A DNA stretch of 64,000 nt, from assembly GCA_030220185.1 (NCBI GenBank), contig JASPKZ010009643.1:1-64000 (forward strand). Direction: 5' to 3'. Below are positions 11,254 through 21,509 of this stretch, piece after piece. Source of the DNA: Diploptera punctata. Lineage: Eukaryota > Arthropoda > Insecta > Blattodea > Blaberidae. The position numbers and the translations under genes were made by a program. Position 1 is the first letter of the stretch, and every line of letters begins with the position of its first letter. The notes under the pieces are model-generated. The model searched no databases, had not been told where the DNA came from, and worked only from the letters and a program-made list of their open reading frames with translations.

Positions 11254-11384
11254 TTAAAATTTGGGGCAGTTATTAAAAAATACAATTTGGGGAAGTTATT
11301 AATAGGGATAGAAATATTTATATCATTTTCAGGGAAGGAATATGTAAAAGTAATTGGATACAACTATATTATGTAACCAATTAA

Positions 11385-11560
11385 ATTCGTGTTTACTTGA
11401 TAAAAATCTATGATGTATTTAATAAATAAAACCATCAAAATTTTATATGATTTTCATAAATATTAATTTTATTTAACATTCGTAACAGCTGTTTCAATAC
11501 ACCGTAGCTTCATCAGATGAATGTCATAAATACGAATAAATTTTATATTTATTTAAGTAT
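11385..11560 (-). mobile_element. Penelope-like terminal relic
   Basis: It shares GTTTACTTGAT, TTTTCATA and ACAGCTGTTTC..TACAC with the repeat at 51.67-51.83 kb, which is in the same orientation. It carries a hammerhead-like motif (separate entry), a hallmark reported for Penelope-like element termini. No reverse transcriptase or GIY-YIG reading frame is nearby, so the class rests on the motif only. Confidence 0.45.
11474..11527 (-). ncRNA. hammerhead-like ribozyme motif 1
   Basis: On the minus strand: helix I strand ACATTCAT, core CTGATGA, a helix II region (GCTACGGTGTATT), then GAAAC, the palindromic AGCT, GTT, and the returning helix I strand ACGAATGTT. This is the type I hammerhead order with a minimal helix III. 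One extra A stands between CTGATGA and helix II, and helix II has a mismatch. Cleavage activity is uncertain. Confidence 0.45.
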
Positions 11561-11679
11561 AGTCAACTATGTAAAAAAAATGTAACTTAGCGATACAATA
11601 TAAACAAAATGTAAACTAATTATGTAGTAATGAATAAAATACATAAGTTTTTATATAAATCTAATAGAGGTAAATCATT

Positions 11680-11800
11680 TAAATATATTTTTTGAAAAGA
11701 AAAATTAACGCCTGAACCGTGAATCGAATCCCGGACATCCGACTTTGTACATAGTTCCACTCCCGGTTCAGATGTTAATTTTCTTTTCGAAAATAAATTA
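11680..11800 (-). mobile_element. tRNA-like hairpin element
   Basis: Inverted arms (TTTGAAAAGAAAAATTAACG and, reversed, TTCGAAAAGAAAATTAACAT) enclose a tRNA-like core on the minus strand. The core has 8 complementary terminal bases (CTGAACCG / CGGTTCAG) and a box-B-like GGATTCGATTC. The arrangement equals that of the other hairpins though the sequence differs. Confidence 0.5.
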
Positions 11801-11901
11801 GTCCAGGACTGGAACGTTTTAAATTAAATATAATATCAAAACATTTGAATATAATTGGGAATTTAAAAATGTATTGCTTTTATTTAATTTATATATGTAT
11901 T

Positions 11902-12214
11902 CCATAGTAATTCTGCCCGAAGGCATAGCATTTTCATGCTATGCTTGCAGCTTTACTAGGGAATTGTGTAGGTGTGGTAGCTTCCCGTTGCTTTCCACAC
12001 CAGTGAAGGATGATGATGATAATGATAATGGTAAGGATGATGGCCATATGATTTCGGGGACCGTTTGGGCCTTAAAGTTTTCCTGACATTTGTCTTACAG
12101 GTGAGGAAAAACCCCGATAAAAACCTCACCCAGAAAAACTGCCCCGACCGGAGATCGAACCCGGTCCCGCTGCGTGACAAGGCAGCACGCTACCTCGAGA
12201 CCACAGCGGTGGAC
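11902..12214 (-). mobile_element. SINE-B copy
   Basis: The reverse complement begins CCGCTGTGGTCTCGAGGTAG (box A region), has GGTTCGATCTCC (box B), then the body CTCACCTGTAAGACAAATGT, a GAT/ATC-rich spacer, GGAAAGCAACGGGAAGCTAC and the end GCAGAATTACTATGG. It is nearly full length by comparison with 57.4-57.7 kb. The head is tRNA-derived. Confidence 0.85.
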
Positions 12215-12584
12215 AAATAGACTATAATAGTGTCGAATTCATATCTTCAGGGTCGATGAAATAAATACTATCATTCCTGATGCCATTTAAGTCCAATTTC
12301 AGCTCTCATTTGCAAATGCATAACAACTATTTCAGCAATTTGTATGTACCTATTAATATTTATGTAGAAAACTTTACACATTATTATTTCTAGTCTATGT
12401 TTTGTTAGTGTTATCTAATATTAGACCACATCCCCATTTTATTTTGTTTAGTCTATACTTTAATAATACTTAAAAATAATAATAAGTAACCTATGTAATT
12501 TTTCTATTATTTTATTATTCGCAAGTTGAGTGAAAGAGAAGGCCTTATGGCCTTAAATAAAGCATTGATAATACTGTATTATTA

Positions 12585-12628
<44 letters not shown>
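12215..12628 (+). other. AT-rich DNA ending in a LINE-like tail and (TTA)n
   Basis: Most of this is unrecognised. From about 12530, GAGTGAAAGAGAAGGCCTTA, then GGCCTTAAATAAAGC and a TTA array resemble the 3' end of LINE-G (near 46.4 and 60.0 kb: TGGTAGACAAGG, GGCCTTAACTCTGCC, AATAAAGCTATTATT). This is a weak match. Confidence 0.4.
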
Positions 12629-12931
12629 GGGGGCACGCCGTAGCGTAGTGGTTAAGGCATTGAGCTACAAGCCGGAGGGTCGAGGGTTCAAGTCCCGTTG
12701 GGGTCAGGATTTTTAAGCTGACCCAAACCCACTGGCGGCACTATGGCCCTGGGGTCGACTCAGCCTCTAACGGAAATGAGTACCAGACGCTTGTTCTGGG
12801 GGCAAAGGCGGCCGTCACGCAGGGCTGACAACCCGGCTGACATAAAGTGCCGATTGTCTAGTAAAAGTGGAAGCCTTAACCTCCTACTACCCCAAGGGCC
12901 TCCGGGTCCGTTGTGGGATCACTTTACTTTA
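12629..12931 (+). mobile_element. SINE-D, full-length copy
   Basis: The tRNA-type head reads GCCGTAGCGTAGTGGTTAAG (box A) and GAGGGTTCAAGTCCCG (box B). The body includes GGCGGCACTATGGCCCTGGG, CAACCCGGCTGACATAAAG and CCTTAACCTCCTACTACCC, ending near GTGGGATCACTTTAC. TTA arrays lie on both sides (12590-12628 and 12932-12993), so it inserted into, or ends in, a TTA array. Confidence 0.85.
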
Positions 12932-12944
12932 CTATTATTATTAC

Positions 12945-12996
<52 letters not shown>
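12932..12996. repeat. (TTA)n microsatellite
   Basis: An ATT/TTA array of about twenty units directly after SINE-D. Frames through it encode poly-Leu or poly-Ile and are artefacts. Confidence 0.9.
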
Positions 12997-13184
12997 CCTG
13001 GACAGTATGTAAACAACAAGCAAACAAACTGTTACCTTAAAATTCATCGGAGAACATTTTGTTTAAACAACTCACCTCATTGGATTCTTGCTTCCATGAT
13101 ACCGCGGTTTCAAACACAGTCGTTTTCATCTTCAGCCATAACTCCGACTCATAATGTTTACTTCCCAACATTAATTTATTATAA

Positions 13185-13550
13185 TTAAAAATTGTTACCT
13201 GTTGAAATAGATTTTTGGAGGCGATCGACAAGAATTTCAAAACGAGATAAAGTCAGAAACAGCACAATAAGGGAAATTATGTAAGTTAAAAAAAATATTA
13301 GAAAAAAGCAGAAGAAAAACGTTTGAAATGGTATGTTCACCTCAAGAATGGAAGAAAATAGAATACCAAAGAAGATCCTTTGTTGGAAAGCTAATGAAAG
13401 GAGTGGAAGAGGCAGACCTAGAGAACATTGGATACATGGAGTAAAGAGAAATATGGAAGCTAGAGATTTGAAGGAAGAAGATGCTTTAGACAGAAACCTC
13501 TGGCGACAAATCAATATGAGTTGAAGAAGAACCATTATAGTGTGGAATAT
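13185..13550 (+). mobile_element. LINE-C C-terminal fragment
   Basis: Plus-strand translation includes a KWYGHL-like site, RMEENRIPKKILCWKANERS, GRGRPREHWIHGVK and NLWRQINMS-stop. This is the C-terminal domain of a LINE ORF2. The same family lies on the minus strand at 28.9-29.3 kb and shares the 3' segment GTGTGGAATATTCC. 5'-truncated, no reverse transcriptase. Confidence 0.8.
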
Positions 13551-13685
13551 TCCTTTTAAAATATTATTATAAATATTAATTTAAAAAATGGGAGCAATGA
13601 AGAGGAAATAAGAAATGTAAATAATAAAGGAAAATTTGCAATTTCTTGCCTCAATGGAATATTGTGGGATAAAAATATAAGTAAT
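13551..13685. other. no recognised feature
   Basis: Short AT-rich interval between LINE-C and SINE-C. Confidence 0.3.
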
Positions 13686-14082
13686 TTTTTGTATTGTAAG
13701 CCTATGTTTTCCCTTTACAGAGATTTAGGCGCTCTCCCTCTACAGGGAAGAATTTGAACCATATTAATTTAGTTAAACTTGTTTTCGTATAGATGTCATT
13801 TTGAGTGGTACGTGGTCAGCGTTCCGCCTCATACTGACATCTAGGAAACCAAGGTAGTACAAGGACGGGAAAATTCGGTAAATTTTGCTTAGAGGCCTTT
13901 TCATTCAAGCTTAAGGATCTTTTACGAGCCTGAAAATCTTCAGACTCGGGACCCACGGTTTAAAGTCCCTCCCGGAGGACTTGCTCCTTGGAATTTTCCG
14001 TCCTAAAAAATCCATCGACCAAGGCCGGATTTGAACCCGCGACCCTTGGGACCAGAGGCAAGGAGCATAACCACTAGTCCAC
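13686..14082 (-). mobile_element. SINE-C copy 1
   Basis: The reverse complement has the tRNA head GGACTAGTGGTTATGCTCC (box A) and GCGGGTTCAAATCCGG (box B), the hairpin-like TTTTCAGGCTCG block, CTTGGTTTCCTAGATGTCAG and the end AACATAGGCTTACAATAC. TAAGTAAT occurs just outside both ends (13678-13685, 14083-14090), a likely 8-bp TSD. Confidence 0.85.
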
Positions 14083-14102
14083 TAAGTAATACAAATAAAA
14101 TT

Positions 14103-14150
<48 letters not shown>
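14103..14150. repeat. (TA)n microsatellite
   Basis: About 48 bp of TA repeats with one interruption, between SINE-C and a LINE-D fragment. Confidence 0.9.
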
Positions 14151-14489
14151 TACAATTGTTAAAAGCATCATTACTTATGGAGCAGAACTTTGGCCATTAA
14201 CAACAAAAACAAATAAGTATCTTTTGGCAACGGAAATGGATTTTATACGAAGGGCAGCAAGAATTTCAAGAAGAGAAAAAAATAGGAACTCAGTTATAAG
14301 GGAGAAAATGAAGATTGAGGGAAGCGTGGTAGACCAAAGCCAAAGTGGATAAAGGGAATTCAAGACAAAATGAAGAAGAGAAATATTACAGAAGCAGACA
14401 CACAAGATCGGGATGTGTGGAATAAAAAAAATGTATATTTTGGTTGAGGATACCTGTGTAAATAACAGAAACATATCCTGAATAAAAAA

Positions 14490-14490
<1 letters not shown>
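14150..14490 (+). mobile_element. LINE-D C-terminal fragment
   Basis: Translation gives TIVKSIITYGAELWPLTTK and EMDFIRRAARISRREKNRN, then after a deletion WIKGIQDKMKKRNITEAD and VWNKKNVYFG-stop. The final segment matches minus-strand copies near 57.9 and 59.4 kb. The tail passes into (ATT)n through AATAAAAAATATT. A deletion after the ISRREK block removed the WYGH segment. Confidence 0.75.

Positions 14491-14550
<60 letters not shown>
14491..14550. repeat. (ATT)n tail array
   Basis: A TTA/ATT array joined to the LINE-D 3' end and followed directly by SINE-C. It is probably the retrotransposon tail. Confidence 0.85.
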
Positions 14551-14551
<1 letters not shown>

Positions 14552-14937
14552 CGGCCGCGGTGGACTAGTGGTTATGCTCCTTGCCTCTGGTCCCGAGGGT
14601 CGCGGGTTCAAACCCGGCCGGGTCGATGGATTTTTTAGAATGGAAAAATCCAAGGAGCGAGTCCTCCGGGAGGGACTTTAAGCCTGAAGATTTTCAGGCT
14701 CGTAAAATATCCTTAAGCCTGAATGAAAAGGCCTCTAAGCAAAATTTACCGAATTTTCCCGTCCTAGTACTACCTTGGTTTCCTAGATGTCAGTATGAGG
14801 CGGAACGCTGACCACGGACCACTCAAATTACATCTGTACGAAAAAAAGTGTAACTAAATTAGTATGGTTTAAATTCTTCCCTGTAGGGGGAGAGGGCCTA
14901 ATTCTCTGTTAAGGGAAACATGGGCTTACAAGACAAG
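14551..14937 (+). mobile_element. SINE-C copy 2
   Basis: A near-complete tRNA-headed SINE: TCGGCCGCGGTGGACTAGTG, box B GCGGGTTCAAACCCGG, TTTTCAGGCTCGTAAAATAT, CTTGGTTTCCTAGATGTCAG, end GGGCTTACAAGACAAG. TTA repeats lie on both sides. It differs from the 49.0-kb copy by a short deletion before the TGAAGATTTTC block. Confidence 0.9.
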
Positions 14938-14952
14938 ATTATTATTATTATT

Positions 14953-16024
14953 ATTACTTACTTACTCACTGGCACTATCGAACCCGTAGGTTCATGGCCG
15001 CACGGACATAAGCTCTCCATACATCCCTATCCTGAGCTAATGCTTTCCAATCATTTCCTGTATAATCTACTTCCCTCAAATCATAGTTAATGTTATTCTC
15101 CCACCTCATTCTTGGTCTACCAACTGGGCGTTTTCCCTCTGGCTTTCCTACAAGAAGCTTCCATGCAAGTCTTTCATTCCCCATACGTGCAACATGTCCT
15201 GCCCATCGCAGTCTGCGAGACTTAACTGTTCTTATTATAGGCCTATCTGGCTTCCTATAAAGACCATGTAGTTCATTGTTATGTAGTCTTCTCCATTCAC
15301 CTGCTGTTCATCTCTCCTTGGTCCAAAAATTTTCCTAAGTACTTTATTCTCAAATACTTGTAATCTCCTTTCCTCTCTTAAAGTAAGAGTCCATATTTCA
15401 CATCCATATAATATAACTGGCAGAATAATAGTTTAATATATTTTCAGTTTAACGTTTTTTTGAAAGGAGTTGGGACATCAAAAGTCTCTGCAATGCATAA
15501 TAGCATGCATTCCCAGAATTGAGCCTATGTTTAATTTCTTTGTGCATCTCATTCCTATTTGTGATTATTGTTCCTAGGTATTTGAATTCAGCCATTTCCT
15601 CAAAATTTCCCTCATTTGTCATTAGCTGTCCAGTTCCATTATTTAATGAATTTCTACGTGTGACCATATATTTAGTTTTATTGATATTTACTTCCAGTCC
15701 TAATTTCTTAGTGTTACTCAATAGTGTGTGCGTGTTGTCCTATAGTATCTCCTCGCTATCGGCCAACAATACTACATCATCAGCATAAACTAACAGCTTA
15801 TTAATACCATTGAGTTGTAAGCCTTCCTCATTCTCCAAAGATTTAATGGCATGCTCTAGTACAAAATTAAATAGTAGAGGAGATAGTGCATCTCCTTGCT
15901 TCAACCCATTCTGGATTTCAAAAGTGTCTGAAAACTGTTTGCCTACATGCACCCTACTCTTTGTGCCATTTAGACACATTCGTATAAGTCTAACTTTTTA
16001 GGAATTCCGAACTCCAGCAGGATA
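14953..16024 (-). mobile_element. LINE-A copy 2, reverse transcriptase to 3' end
   Basis: Read on the minus strand it starts within LLEFGIPKK and covers FSDTFEIQNGLKQGDALSPL, the catalytic LLVYADDVVLLADSEE, GLEVNINKTKYMVTRRN, EFKYLGTIITNRNEMHKEI and the C-terminal GRPRMRWENNINYDL to AAMNLRVR-stop. Several frameshifts and stops break it. It is 5'-truncated at a TTA array. The 3' tail is AGTAAGTAAGTAATAAT. A GGCCTA hexamer is inserted at 15240-15245 relative to other copies. Confidence 0.9.

Positions 16025-16113
<89 letters not shown>
16025..16113. repeat. (TTA)n microsatellite
   Basis: About 28 TTA units with one slip, at the truncated 5' side of LINE-A copy 2. Confidence 0.9.
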
Positions 16114-16116
<3 letters not shown>

Positions 16117-16149
16117 ATTAAGTGAGAAATGTTCAAAATGACCGAGATT

Positions 16150-16235
16150 AGTGTCCACACATAGTTTTGGATGTCGCTAAGGTGATTGGCGTCAAGAAGA
16201 TTGGGATCAATAAATATCTAGGCAACGCCGGGACA
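16150..16235 (-). repeat. REP-2 fragment
   Basis: The reverse complement (GTCCCGGCGTTGCCTAGATA followed by GATCCCAATCTTCTTGACG) matches the CCCGGGAATC..CCCGATCTTCTTGACATCA segment of REP-2 near 51.95 and 60.95 kb. Only this short core remains; the next 330 bp are unrecognised. Confidence 0.5.
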
Positions 16236-16578
16236 GAAAAATGTAGTTCATTTATAAAGATTTGTATTGACTCCTGAGGAATTTTTCCCACGGGTAGTAG
16301 TAATATGTAGATGTGAAATATAATTACATAGCTTACCGCTGCTGGATCCTGGCTGCCTCTAAATCACAGATAATTTTACACGCCACGTCTCTACAAGGTT
16401 TTTGTTGGTGTTGAGAGTAGCCAGCAGGTGTCCAACTTGATTAAAATTCGCTAAGATCAATCCGATTAACTTTTGTTTTCACCATACTAAAAATATTATG
16501 TATTCTAGATATAACTCCTTAAGGAAACTAATTGCAAAACTACAGTAGGCTATATAAGATTGTTCACACATAGAAATA

Positions 16579-16991
16579 ACTAACTAACTCAATGGCACTA
16601 TCGAACCCGGATGTTCATGGCCGCGCGGAATAAGCTCTCCATACATCCCTATCCTGATCCAATGTTTTCCAATCACCCCTGTATAATCTACTTCCCTCAA
16701 ATCATAGTTAATGTTATTCTCCCACCTCATTCTTGGACTACCAACTGGGCGTTTTCCCACTGGTTTTCCTACAAGAAACTTCCATGCATGTCTTTCATTC
16801 CCCATTCGTGCCACATGTATTGCCCATCACAGTCTACGAGACTTGACTGTTCTCATTATATCTGGCTTCCTATAAAGACCATGTAATTCGCAGTCTTCTC
16901 CATTCACCTGTCTGTTCATCTCTCTTTGGTCCAAAAATTTTCCTCAGAATTTTATTCCCAAATACTCGTAATCTCCTTTGCTCCCTTAAAG
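16579..16991 (-). mobile_element. LINE-A copy 3 with clean 15-bp TSD
   Basis: This minus-strand copy covers the last 410 bp of LINE-A (RLRVFGNKILRKIFGPKRDE to the stop and an AGTTAGTTAGT tail). TCACACATAGAAATA occurs exactly at both borders (16564-16578 and 16992-17006), a textbook target-primed insertion with 5' truncation. The tail is 4-bp-periodic AGTT, not poly(A). Confidence 0.92.
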
Positions 16992-17067
16992 TCACACATA
17001 GAAATACATTATGTAACTGAAATGGACAGTTAGCGTCAAAAGGGACATTTTTAAGATGTCCCTGAAT

Positions 17068-17655
17068 TCCAATACCTAGGAACAATAATTACAAAGACGA
17101 ATGAAATACAGAAAAAATTAAACATAGGCTCAATTGTGGAAATACATGTTATTATGTATTACAGGGACTCTTGTCTCTCAACTTCTCTCAAAAATCGTTA
17201 AACTGAAAATATATAAAACTGTTATTCTCCCAATTATATTATATGGATGCGAAACATGAACTCTTACTTTAAGGGAGGAGAAAAGTTTATAAGTAGGCCT
17301 ATTTGAGAATAAAGTTCTTAGGAATTTTTTTTTGGACCAAAGAGAATGAATAGATAGGTGAATGGAGAAGCCAAAGAAACAGTGAGCTACATGGTCTGTA
17401 TAGGAAACCAGATATTATAAGAACAGTTAAGTCTCGTAGACTGCGATGGGCAGGACATGAATGGGAAATAAATAAGGGCATGGAAGCATTTTTGTAGGAA
17501 AGCTAGAGGGATAATGCACAGTTGGTAAAACATAATGAGGTGGAGAATAATATTAATCATGAGTAGAGAAAAACAGCTTTTACAGAGGATAGGGACGTAT
17601 GGAGTGCTTATGTTCGCGCGACCATGAACCTACGGGTTCAATAGATCCATTGAGT
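17068..17655 (+). mobile_element. LINE-A copy 4, head-to-head with copy 3
   Basis: Plus-strand LINE-A from the YLGTIITK segment to AMNLRVQ and TGAGTTA. Deletions remove part of the GHVARM and GRPRMRW blocks and stops are frequent, so it is older than copy 3. TAGGCCTA at 17294 interrupts the GTATTTGAGAATAAAG stretch by exactly six bases. Confidence 0.85.
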
Positions 17656-17764
17656 TAAATATAGCATGTAAGATACGATTAATAAATTCCTTTACAAATC
17701 TAATAGTATTTGTTTAATATAATATAGAATGGAAGTATTATAAATGCACTTAATTTAAACATGA

Positions 17765-18830
17765 AATTTTTATGACTATTTAACTCATTCCCCCAAATGA
17801 CCAATCACTTTCCAATGAATTTTGTTTTACAACCAATGAGAGTCGTGTTTCACCTCACTCTTTATCGATTTCTTTATCTTATCAGTTCCTGCTTTTGTGA
17901 TAAAGAAATTTCCTCCTTTTTAATATTCTGAACAGGTCAGAGCATTATTTTGCAGTTACAGAGACTCTCCGATAAATACATTGAATACAGCAAATAATGA
18001 ACAGATTCCTTGATTTTACTAGGTTGATTACTAAAAAAAATAAATTAGTAACCTATAATGATGGCTATAATATACAGTTTGATGTGTTTCATTATTTCTC
18101 CACTAGGGTGCATTATTACAATATTACGATCCTACGATCCTATTTGGAAATAAGTAATATGATCAAGTTGCAATTAACCCTCAGGGGTCCTCATCTAGGG
18201 GATATGTGGATGGAGACCACAATGTGCCCAAGCTGAGCAAAACATTTCTTCCACTTACTTGTGTTTTGCACTCTTTTAACTTTACTATCTAACCTCTCTT
18301 TGTTAACTCTTGTTTTTTTTCGACCTCGACGCTATTAGGGCATCCGAGGGCTAGGGAGTCTTTCCTTTCTTCCATTTCTTCTTTCCTTTATTTTCTTTTC
18401 TTCTCCAGAAAAGCCTGACCAGAGGCTATAAGATGGCAGCCCCATCACTGGTCTTGCCTTCCTTTGGCCAGCAACCAATCGAAGGGACTATTATTATGCT
18501 TTCAAGTCTTATACGAGAATTTCCCGGGAAGGGAAAATTTTCTATAGGATCGTAACAGGCCTTGGCCTAATACTTGGAAGGAAGAAGAAGAAGAAGTTGC
18601 AATTAATAAACATAACCTCACATTTCTGATTTGTTTTCAAACATCGTCTTTTACATTAAAAATATAAATATTTTAAAATACTGGTAACTGCATTTAAATA
18701 ATGGTTTTTGAGTAAACAGCTTAATTCTTTAAATAGTCCTAACAAATGCCACTCTTGATTTCCAAATCCTCTAGATAAATTAGAAATCGCTCGTGGCATT
18801 ACTTGTGATAAATAGAATCTAACTTCTTAT
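17765..18830 (+). repeat. REP-1 copy A, split by REP-4
   Basis: It begins GACTATTTAACTCA, continues TTTTGTTTTACAACCAATGA, AATATTCTGAACAGGTC and CAGTTTGATGTGTTTCATTA, and after the inserted REP-4 resumes with TTTGTTTTCAAACATCG, AAATAGTCCTAACAAATG and a terminal hairpin GATTTCCAAAT..AGAAATC. Copies B (49.7 kb, plus) and C (45.95-47.3 kb, minus) have the same order. No coding frame; class unknown, DNA-transposon-like. Confidence 0.75.
18178..18593 (+). mobile_element. REP-4, 416-bp retroposon with 13-bp TSD
   Basis: It starts CCCTCAGGGGTCCTCATCTA and ends TACTTGGAAGGAAGAAGAAG, a (GAA)n tail. AAGTTGCAATTAA flanks it exactly (18165-18177 and 18594-18606). A second copy lies in reverse at 34.34-34.77 kb. 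The long exact TSD and simple-repeat tail show reverse-transcriptase-mediated insertion. No tRNA boxes are obvious, so it may be a LINE-derived or non-tRNA SINE. Confidence 0.85.
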
Positions 18831-19024
18831 GCACTTTGGGCCGTAAACATATATTCTTCTTTTAAAAAAATACAGAAATTTATTGATATGTTAATAAATG
18901 TTTTGAACGAATGAGACAAATAGTCGATTGGAGAAAATTGCATGATAGTGATGAGCTACATTATCTTTTTATACCTGGTTTCCCATACAGACAATGTATC
19001 TCACATGTTCCTTATCAAAATATA

Positions 19025-19607
19025 GCAAAACTTGTTTAATCCGGATCACGAATAACGCGAAAATCTGCCCAACGTGAACAAATTTATTGGTCACGGCGAA
19101 TTAATAGTAATATTACGTGTATTTATTTTGTATACAGCAGAATCTGTCCAACACGGAAACGGAAGGATACATCTGCACAATTCACGAAAAGAAATGTTTA
19201 TAAGGCGGAAATACAGAGAGAAATAAATTAGTTTCCACTTCATTGAATTCCCATTAGGCGAAATAACAATAAGGGATTATTTCTGCCGCCGGGTGAAGTA
19301 TATTTTCTACCTGTATCTGAAATTTTTTTTCGGCCTCACTGCACACCCGTTATTAGAAATACAGATTCGTTTAACAAATATTTGGTGTGTGACATCTATC
19401 TTACAAATTACCAGTGCACTGTAAAATATTAAATCAGTTTAAGATCAGAGCCGATTGTGTACGAATCTTTCACAGGTAGCGTTCTGAATTTCAGGAATAA
19501 AAATGGCTAAATCATATGTACCATTGTCATTAAACGAAAAAGTGAAAGTGATTGAAGATAAAGAAAAACAATTTGGAAAAAATTGGTTCCATGTGATTCC
19601 GCTTTGA
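19025..19607 (+). mobile_element. pogo/Tigger-like 5' region remnant
   Basis: The short frame at 19503-19607 reads MAKSYVPLSLNEKVKVIEDK, like the N-terminal CENP-B-type helix-turn-helix of pogo-family transposases (pattern 'LSLxEKVxVI'). Upstream, ACTTGTTTAATCCGGATCAC resembles the TTAATCCG-type terminus of such elements. The frame ends after 34 residues and no catalytic DDE segment follows. This is a truncated relic; the family call rests on a short match. Confidence 0.4.
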
Positions 19608-19609
19608 AC

Positions 19610-20290
19610 AAGTTTTACTGTATATTTGTTTTGATGTTCTCCATCACCTGTATTAATTTGAACAAATAGTTTCGGAACACCCTGCATTTTTGCTGAAAAA
19701 TGAACGCGTTTCAGTAACAGCTAATTTTGTCATGAAGAAAGAGCTGCAGTGCGCTCCCTGAAGATAATGCAGATAATGAGAAAATAATTCATCTCAACAG
19801 AGATTGAAACACGCCTTTAACCATTTTTTCTTTCTTTTTGACAAAGAGTTAGTTAGGTTGAATGCAATAATTTGTTTTAAAAACAATTACGTATTGTGTT
19901 GCTGTATGGCTGCTGGGGTTCAGATGCTACCGGTCAGATACGCCCTCTCTCCCGGTCACATAATAAAAAGGACATAAAATTCCTAGTGCCGTGAAAATTG
20001 TATCCTATATAACAAAGGAATAGTTACAACACATTAGAAGTGATTACAGAAAATGGTGGGAACGAATTCATAATTCCTTGGAATCACCGTGAAGGATTGA
20101 AACGCCCAGACCTCTCGCATCACATTGTCATTATAGCTGCAGTTTTCGTCGTTAGAATTATCAAAGATGTTTTCAAATCACTTGTAAAAGATCACTTCAA
20201 AAATGAGATATTCATTCGAAACAGAAGATACACTGCACTGTAAACACTTTTATTTCATTGCTCTCATTCAAGGCTTACCTACTAGGTTTT
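19610..20290. other. no recognised gene
   Basis: A frame of 67 codons at 20040-20243 (ITENGGNEFIIPWNHREGLK at its start) matches no family I know and has no second copy here. Nothing else supports coding. Confidence 0.35.
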
Positions 20291-20295
20291 TCCCT

Positions 20296-20419
20296 CTAGA
20301 AAAACCTGAGGGAAAGCGCCCAGTAGGAAGGCCAAGAATGAGGTGGGAGAATAAATTTAATCTTGATTTGAGGGAAGTAAATTGTATAGGGTATCATTGG
20401 AGAATATTAGCTCGGGATA

Positions 20420-20424
<5 letters not shown>
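20296..20424 (+). mobile_element. LINE-A fragment between other DNA and (AAT)n
   Basis: It encodes EKPEGKRPVGRPRMRWENKF followed by NLDLREVNCIGYHWRILARD, the GRP domain of LINE-A without the true 3' end. It breaks directly into an AAT array. Confidence 0.8.
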
Positions 20425-20462
<38 letters not shown>

Positions 20463-20560
20463 TAATAATAATAATAATAATAATGATAATAATAATGATA
20501 ATAATAATGATAATAATAATGATAATAATAATGATAATAATAATAATAATAATAGTTATC

Positions 20561-20592
<32 letters not shown>

Positions 20593-20600
20593 CAAGTCAT
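20424..20600. repeat. (AAT)n array with GAT interruptions
   Basis: About 175 bp of AAT units with a central block where every fourth unit is GAT (AATGATAATAATAATGATAA), a higher-order 12-bp period. Confidence 0.9.
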
Positions 20601-20614
20601 AATTCCCAATTCAA

Positions 20615-21190
20615 AGAATAACTTTCAAATAGGACTATATATACTAAATAAAATATTAAAAGATTTTGAAATGAAAATTTAGTACAATAGTCAAAAGTAA
20701 TGACATTATTAGGAGAAGATCCAATCAGAAATAAGATAATACAGAATAGCCAATGTCTAGAATAAGTACAAAATTTCAAATATTTGGGTTGTGAAATATC
20801 TTATCAAAATGAAAAAATATGTGAACAAAAAAATCATCAAATTTACAAAAATCTAAGGAATTATAAATAATACATTAAAAGCTAAATTAGTACAAAACTC
20901 CCGAAGAATAAAAATACATAATGCTTTGGCATTACCCTCTCTTTTATACGGAAGTGGCATTTGGATATTAAGAAAACGGGACAGGAGCAGAATCAAAGCA
21001 ACGGAAAATCGAATTTCTCAGAAGGACAGCAGGATACACTCTCTTAGATCGAAAAAAAAAAATGAAGAAATTTTAGAAGTAGAAATTTTAGAAGTAAAAG
21101 CAGTATAAAAAAATCTTAATAGATATAAATTAAAACTGGCTAGACTATGTAAAAAGAATGGATCATTCAAGAATCCGAAAAAGATGATGC
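20615..21190 (+). mobile_element. LINE C-terminal fragment
   Basis: Plus-strand frames give FKYLGCEISYQNEKI, then ALPSLLYGSGIWILRKRDRS, then LNRYKLKLARLCK-like and SRIRKKMMQYIPK pieces. This is the region after the reverse transcriptase of a LINE related to the 9.2-9.8 kb fragment, with several frameshifts. Confidence 0.65.
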
Positions 21191-21199
21191 AATATATAC

Positions 21200-21500
21200 C
21201 AAAGCACATCGTCGACTAGGAAGACATCTTAAAAGACTGCTAGATGGGGCTGAAATAGGTCTACAAAGAAGAAATTGGATTGGCCACTGGTTAAGAAGAA
21301 ACTGCCTGCTGACGGATCCCCTAGAAGGAATGGCCAACAGAAAGAAGGTTAGAGGCAGGAAAAGACATCAGATGATAGACAATATTAAAATAAATGGTTT
21401 GTATGCGGATAAAAAAAAGGAAGGCTGAGTTAAGGAAAGAGTGGAGAATGCTGAGTTTGCAATGAAAGGCCAGATCTTGGTCAGAATACTATGTGTGTAT
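21200..21500 (+). mobile_element. second LINE C-terminal fragment
   Basis: It encodes RNWIGHWLRRNCLLTDPLEG, a linker and VRGRKRHQMIDNIKINGLYA, which is the C-terminal 'IGHxLRR...G(R)R..MIDxIK' type of another LINE clade. It abuts the preceding fragment with no spacer, so two different LINE ends have been joined. Confidence 0.6.
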
Positions 21501-21509
21501 TGTGAAATA

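Noticed and set aside
20040..20243. 67-codon open frame
   Set aside because: No family resemblance, no second copy, and the length is not exceptional.
20407..20595. Poly-Ile, poly-Asn and poly-Leu frames here and at 12913, 26756, 37170, 57212, 57657 and 59985
   Set aside because: All lie over AAT/TTA arrays.
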